A stretch of 64,000 nt of DNA, taken from contig OZ026558.1 of the NCBI GenBank assembly GCA_964020155.1, forward strand, positions 3,583,969 to 3,647,968, read 5' to 3'. This document shows, in pieces, positions 55,576 through 64,000 of this stretch. Positions within the stretch are counted from its first letter, which is position 1. Each line of letters starts with the position of its first letter. This DNA comes from Chondrilla cf. caribensis (taxonomy: Eukaryota; Porifera; Demospongiae; Chondrillida; Chondrillidae). The notes beneath the pieces are model-generated. The model did not search any database. It was not told the origin of the DNA and saw only the letters and a list, made by a program, of their open reading frames with translations. The position numbers were made by a program, and so were the translations under genes.

Positions 55576-56983
55576 ATGTGGTGGATTGGAATGTGGAGTG
55601 TGTCCCTTCTGGGAAATCTCGTCTTTTTACAAAGTGAGGTTGTGATTAAACTAATAATAATATAGCCTATGTTGTTTTCTGCTCCAATATGTATGAGTTT
55701 ACATAATACCAATAGGACATCTCAGCGTTATCATGACTTTAAATTCAAGACAAATCTCCATAAGGAACTTTGTATCTGGTTGTACATTGTTATGACAATG
55801 GCTTGAAATTTAAGACAAATTTCTATAAGGAACTTTGTATCTGGCTGTATATTATTAGCTATTATTATTATTGATTTGAGTGCACCATACCACAAAGGGT
55901 ACTAAGACACCATATGGTCCCATGCAGCACTGTATACACAAACACATGTTACACAAGGGACTACATAACAAATATGGAAGCAATAATGTTATGGCAATGG
56001 CTAAGGAAATGTATCATTTGGAATCAAATATAATAAAGGTGGTCATTTAAACTGCTGCAGTGTTACTCTCTCCTCACTAGGTACAGCTCAGCTCTCCCTA
56101 TCAACACCCACTGGTGGTGTTCAGTGCTATGGTGATCCAGTCACCTTGGTGTGTACACACCCTGTACTACCTCAAGAACCAGAGTACCTGAGTGGAGATG
56201 TTGACTGGAGGAGAGATGGTAGAGGAATACCCATTGGTGGTCTTGGACTAGCTGAGCCCAACTCCACAACAACCATTCTACAGTTCACTATTACTGAGGG
56301 CACTATTGGTAACTACACTTGTTTTGTAACAAATGCTATACGAGGGGGGATACTAGAGAGTAATAGTGTATCGGTGAGACCATCCGGTGAGTCCTTGTAG
56401 ACTTGAAGTGATTATTAAGATTATTATGTCGTATAATTGCCACATGATAATTTGTTTGCAAAGTTGCCATACATATTTTTATAATTCACACTGTGCAATA
56501 ACTACATTTGGCACAGAGTAGTTGTCATCACAATTACTTGTATGTGTGTGCCAATGGGATCATTCATAATTATACCTTACACAAGTAGGCAATAACACAT
56601 TATTGGTACTGGTCATTATCACCATACAGTGTGTATCATCTGTACTGTACAGACCTCACCCCACCTCTCATCACAACCATGGTCCCTCTGGAGTCCTCCA
56701 TCAGTGTTAAATGGACCCCCCAACCCTGTGCTGTGAGGTACAACGTATCCTGGATGTACACCAATGGTGATGGTACTACTGCCACTGGTAGTGGAGTCTC
56801 TGACCAGGTCACCAACTACACTATCCCAACCTGTGTACAAGGAGTGTATACTGTGTCAGTCCAAGCTGTTGATGGTGTGGGTAATGTGGGAACAGCAACT
56901 AGTGTGAGGGTCACATCAAGTAAGTGTTATGTGTTTCCACATGGTAGACACACACCCCTCATACATACACACCACATATTTAC

Positions 56984-57061
<78 letters not shown>

Positions 57062-59090
57062 CGCGCGCACGCACGCACACAAACACATCCTACCCACCAC
57101 ACACTCCCCATCTCACAGCCTACCCTCGACCCTCTGCTGATGCTCCTCCTTGTAAGGACAGGTCACTTGTTCTCGCATGTCTAGTCAGTGGACTACTTGA
57201 GTATGAGAGGTACATTTGGATGGATGGTAGAGGTGTTGTTAGGAATTCCAATCAGTACGTCAGTGATGGCAATCAACTGATAATCAAAGATGTCTGTGCA
57301 ATCAGTGATGGAGATGGGATGTCATATCGATGTGGTGGAGTGTTAACAACAGGAAGTACAGTGATGGGAGAAGACTATCATGTTGAACCATTAGGTGAGC
57401 ATTCACACACAAACACATATACATACACAGGCACACACAAACACACACAACCAAATCTTACACTACTAAAGGGTATTGTGAATCGTAGACTAACTGTGCC
57501 TGTACACATACACATGTACACATGGTACATACAAAGTCCGTCATTGGAGAGGTTTTATACTATCATTATGTACATCAAGTACATTGCCACTTTGGGTCCA
57601 ATTGCAACCTTGCAAATAGGGCTACCACAATCCATCATACAGTTTAGTGCTGTCCTGGAGAAGTGTGTGCACATGTGTCTCAACTGGGAATTCAAATTAC
57701 ACCAATTCCACCCGTTTTCAGTTGTCACTGTCACTGTTGTCAGTTGTCTGAAATGAGACATAGTGTCTGTGTATAAACCATTTGTATGTGCTCAGTATGT
57801 GAATTGTGTGTGAGGTGTTTCATTTTCAGTAGACATTATCCCCTGTACAGAGGAAGGTACTGCCTGTGTACTGACTGTATAGATGTGTAGACAATGCATC
57901 TTGTGAATCATATTTTCAGTTCTTGTTAGGAGTATAGTTTAAGTTGTTTTGTATCAATGAACTTTTATTGTACTGGTTGGTATGTGTTATTACAATATGT
58001 GAACCAAAGACTACACTAGACAACTACTACATTGACTGCATGAGTACTCACAGGGTGTATCAAGTCCTCTGTGTGTGTATCTTTGCATCTTGTGTGAGTC
58101 AGATCTTCACATCTTGTTGAAAGCATACATAGTTTCAATTCTTTTGTATGGATGAACTTCTATTGTGCTGGTTGGTATGTGTTATTATTAGAATAAGTGA
58201 ACTGAAGACTGCACAAGACACAACACAACACAACTACTTATATATATATATATATATATCCACATGTGTATATTCATTTTTCCTTTATTGTAATTATAAT
58301 ATGATCCCACAACATACATTTTGATTTTATGCCATTACTTATAGCATATAAATAATTGTAATTTATAGTATATAATAATTATATATATATATAGATATAT
58401 ATATATGCACATAGACTGCACACAGCAGATTGAATACACACAGTGTGCATCCAATCTGCTGTGTGTAGCTAGCTGTGTATAAGTAGTTTATTTCATGTTG
58501 TCTTCAGTTTTTGCTCATGAAGAGTGTTTCCTCATTCTCCTCAAGTATCTCAACATTACAGAGAGTCTTCTCCAGTAGACTGCCTTCACCACCTCATGTA
58601 TTCCATCATGTACAGTGTTGTCAGTGAGCTTCAACTACACTTCTTCCCTCCTCCCTCCACCAGCTCAACCCGGTCCTCCTGTAGTGACAATAGTAGCAAC
58701 AACTGACTCCACTATCACTTTAACATGGAACACTACACTGCATTGTTTCGAGTCTGAAATGTTCAGCTTTGTTGTGATTTGGAATGAGATTGGAAGTGGG
58801 ACCAGTACCAATGTGACCACCTCCTCCCCTCCATACACCATCAGTGGACTCCAACCTGGTACCTCTTATCAGATCAGTGTACATGGTGTGGGTGGATCGG
58901 GGATCACTGGTTCAAAGAGTGTATCACGTATTGTGACATCTACTGCAATAACAAGTATGTAATTCCTGTTTTTGTGTATTGAAGCATCTACATGTGGTGT
59001 ATTTGTTGACAAAATGATAATTACTAATTGAGTGTGTGAGTGAGAATAATGTTCTGTCTTCATTCTCATCAATTCCCTCCCCCACACGTG

Positions 59091-59155
<65 letters not shown>

Positions 59156-59611
59156 CTACCTCTAACACAGGTGGACTGTCCACAGGTCTCATTGCTGGTA
59201 TAATTGTGGTAGTCTGTGTTGTTGTCATTTTACTGACATTTCTAGCTGGTTGTGGAGTTGGAGTGATAGTACATGTTGTTTACCAGAAGAAGTCCAAACA
59301 GGCAACAAGTATGTTGTGTTGTGTCATATTAATGTTTACTTTCCATTGGCAATGGATGGGAATGATTAATGAAATGTGTTTATTACGCTCATTACTGCTC
59401 TTCTACAATGATTGCACTTTCCTGTTCTGTATGTCCACTCACTACAGGATCAACTGAAGGTACAGTTGATGAAGATAAGAAGAACTCCCCCATCCCAACA
59501 TATGTTAATGTAGAATTGGATGACAGAAGTGTTCCCATGACAACCAACCCCGGCTACATGCAGATTGAAAGGATGACTGAAGATCCCAAACCTCTTTATG
59601 GAAACTTGTGA
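55576..59611 (+). CDS. A4: class A receptor, Ig-FN3-Ig-FN3-TM-tail, intact reading frame
   Basis: The exons are 55576-55633, 56081-56386, 56653-56919, 57119-57394, 58664-58954, 59171-59308 and 59448-59611, phase 1, about 499 residues. The leader is as in A1. Ig1 keeps LVCTHP, DVDWRRD and NYTCFV. The TM exon has an extra isoleucine codon (AGIIVVVCVVV). The tail changes IPSYVNV to IPTYVNV and has YMQI and YGNL. An upstream TM acceptor at 59156 would add ATSNT in frame. The coding sequence is intact, but the promoter region differs from its paralogues, so expression is uncertain. Confidence 0.8.
56983..57082 (+). repeat. (CA)n tract before A4 Ig2 exon
   Basis: CA repeats ending in a GCGCGCGCACGCACGC cap, about 37 nt before the acceptor at 57119. 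Confidence 0.93.
59089..59154 (+). repeat. (CA)n tract touching the A4 transmembrane exon
   Basis: About 30 CA units ending in CAGCTACC, giving two in-frame acceptors 15 nt apart. Confidence 0.95.
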
Positions 59612-60049
59612 ATGACTTGAAATGGAGTGTTATTTTGTGCTTTGTGTCAACATCAAGTACTGTGTGTATATGTATTAGATCTTATTGTGGAGAACTGAAT
59701 GTGAATTTAGTACTTTCATCACTTGTACATTTGTACTTGTGCCATTTATCCTTGAATGGATTGCTGTTTGTTGCTATTGAGTAGCTGTGTGTTCAATCTT
59801 ATTGTTTATTGAATTATTAAATCTTGGAGTGTTAATATGTCTCTGGATAAGTGAACGTGTGTACATGTAATTCTTTTTTAACTGCATATAATTATAAGTT
59901 CCCACAGTGAGAGTATGTTCAATAGTACTAGTCCAATCACACGAATATTGCTCTCTCCAATAGCTTGGTATCTCATTCTACCTGCCATACAACCAGTTGC
60001 AGGGCTAGTGCTGTGGGTTGCTGTCTATACTTGTGAATACCACTGTACT

Positions 60050-60175
60050 CACATGACGTTATGAACAGTCTGTACGTCCTGGTATAAGGTGATGTTGTAA
60101 GAGCTCGAAGTCTCGCTATTCGTACCCGCGTGTGCATGTGTAGAAAGGGCGAAGAAGGGTTTTCCCCTCATGATC
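60050..60175 (+). promoter_or_regulatory. H2 5' block with Rel-like site
   Basis: The A/H-type block. GGGTTTTCCC at 60157-60166 lies 37 nt before the leader ATG, the same spacing as in B1. Confidence 0.45.
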
Positions 60176-60202
60176 AGCATGTGACACGCATATTTGTACG
60201 GA

Positions 60203-64000
<3,798 letters not shown>

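Overview
This window comes from an animal nuclear genome. The genes are split into short exons by GT-AG introns, every usable coding intron is phase 1, and the products are small cell-surface receptors made of immunoglobulin-like (Ig) and fibronectin type III (FN3) domains with one transmembrane helix and a tyrosine-containing tail. Long CA/TG microsatellites, tRNA-derived SINE-like repeats, a TA-flanked MITE and fragments of LINE and Ty3/Gypsy elements fit a metazoan. The species cannot be named from the sequence. A marine invertebrate such as a demosponge is my guess, held weakly.

All genes lie on the + strand in one tandem array. I name five paralogue classes. Class A is signal peptide-Ig-FN3-Ig-FN3-TM-tail. 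Class B has the same plan with different domains. Class C is Ig-FN3-short stalk-TM-tail, and class D has the same plan as C with different domains. Class H is a hybrid with a B-type leader and first Ig followed by A-type FN3-Ig-FN3. The order is D0 (3' end only, 1-934), A1 (1643-5954), B1 (6599-10640), C1 (11461-15080), D1 (15733-18663), A2 (19549-23281), H1 (23892-30885), B2 (31397-35824), C2 (36626-40030), D2 (40719-43428), A3 (44150-48090), B3 (48624-53619), a C relic (54300-55070), A4 (55576-59611) and H2 (60203 to beyond the right edge). This reads as a repeated cassette A-(H)-B-C-D that has been duplicated, recombined and partly deleted.

A1, A2, A4, B2, C2, D1 and D2 have complete open reading frames after splicing, and H2 and D0 are intact as far as they are visible. 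B1, B3, C1, A3 and H1 carry lesions: a deleted or frameshifted second Ig exon, a 2-nt frameshift, a nonsense codon in the tail, and multiple defects. Classes differ strongly in the ectodomain but share a nearly identical transmembrane exon and a tail with a YVNV motif, a YMQV motif and a C-terminal YGNL motif. This is the layout expected of a family of recognition receptors that diversify outside while signalling through one conserved inside.

Between genes are conserved 5' blocks with a TATA-like box and a GGG(G)TTTTCCC Rel/kappaB-like site near the start of most A, B and H genes. In classes A, B, D and H a CA tract lies directly against, or within about 20 nt of, the 3' splice site of the transmembrane exon. 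No function is proven by sequence alone. An immune or allorecognition role is an inference from architecture, tandem copy number and the mixture of intact and broken copies.
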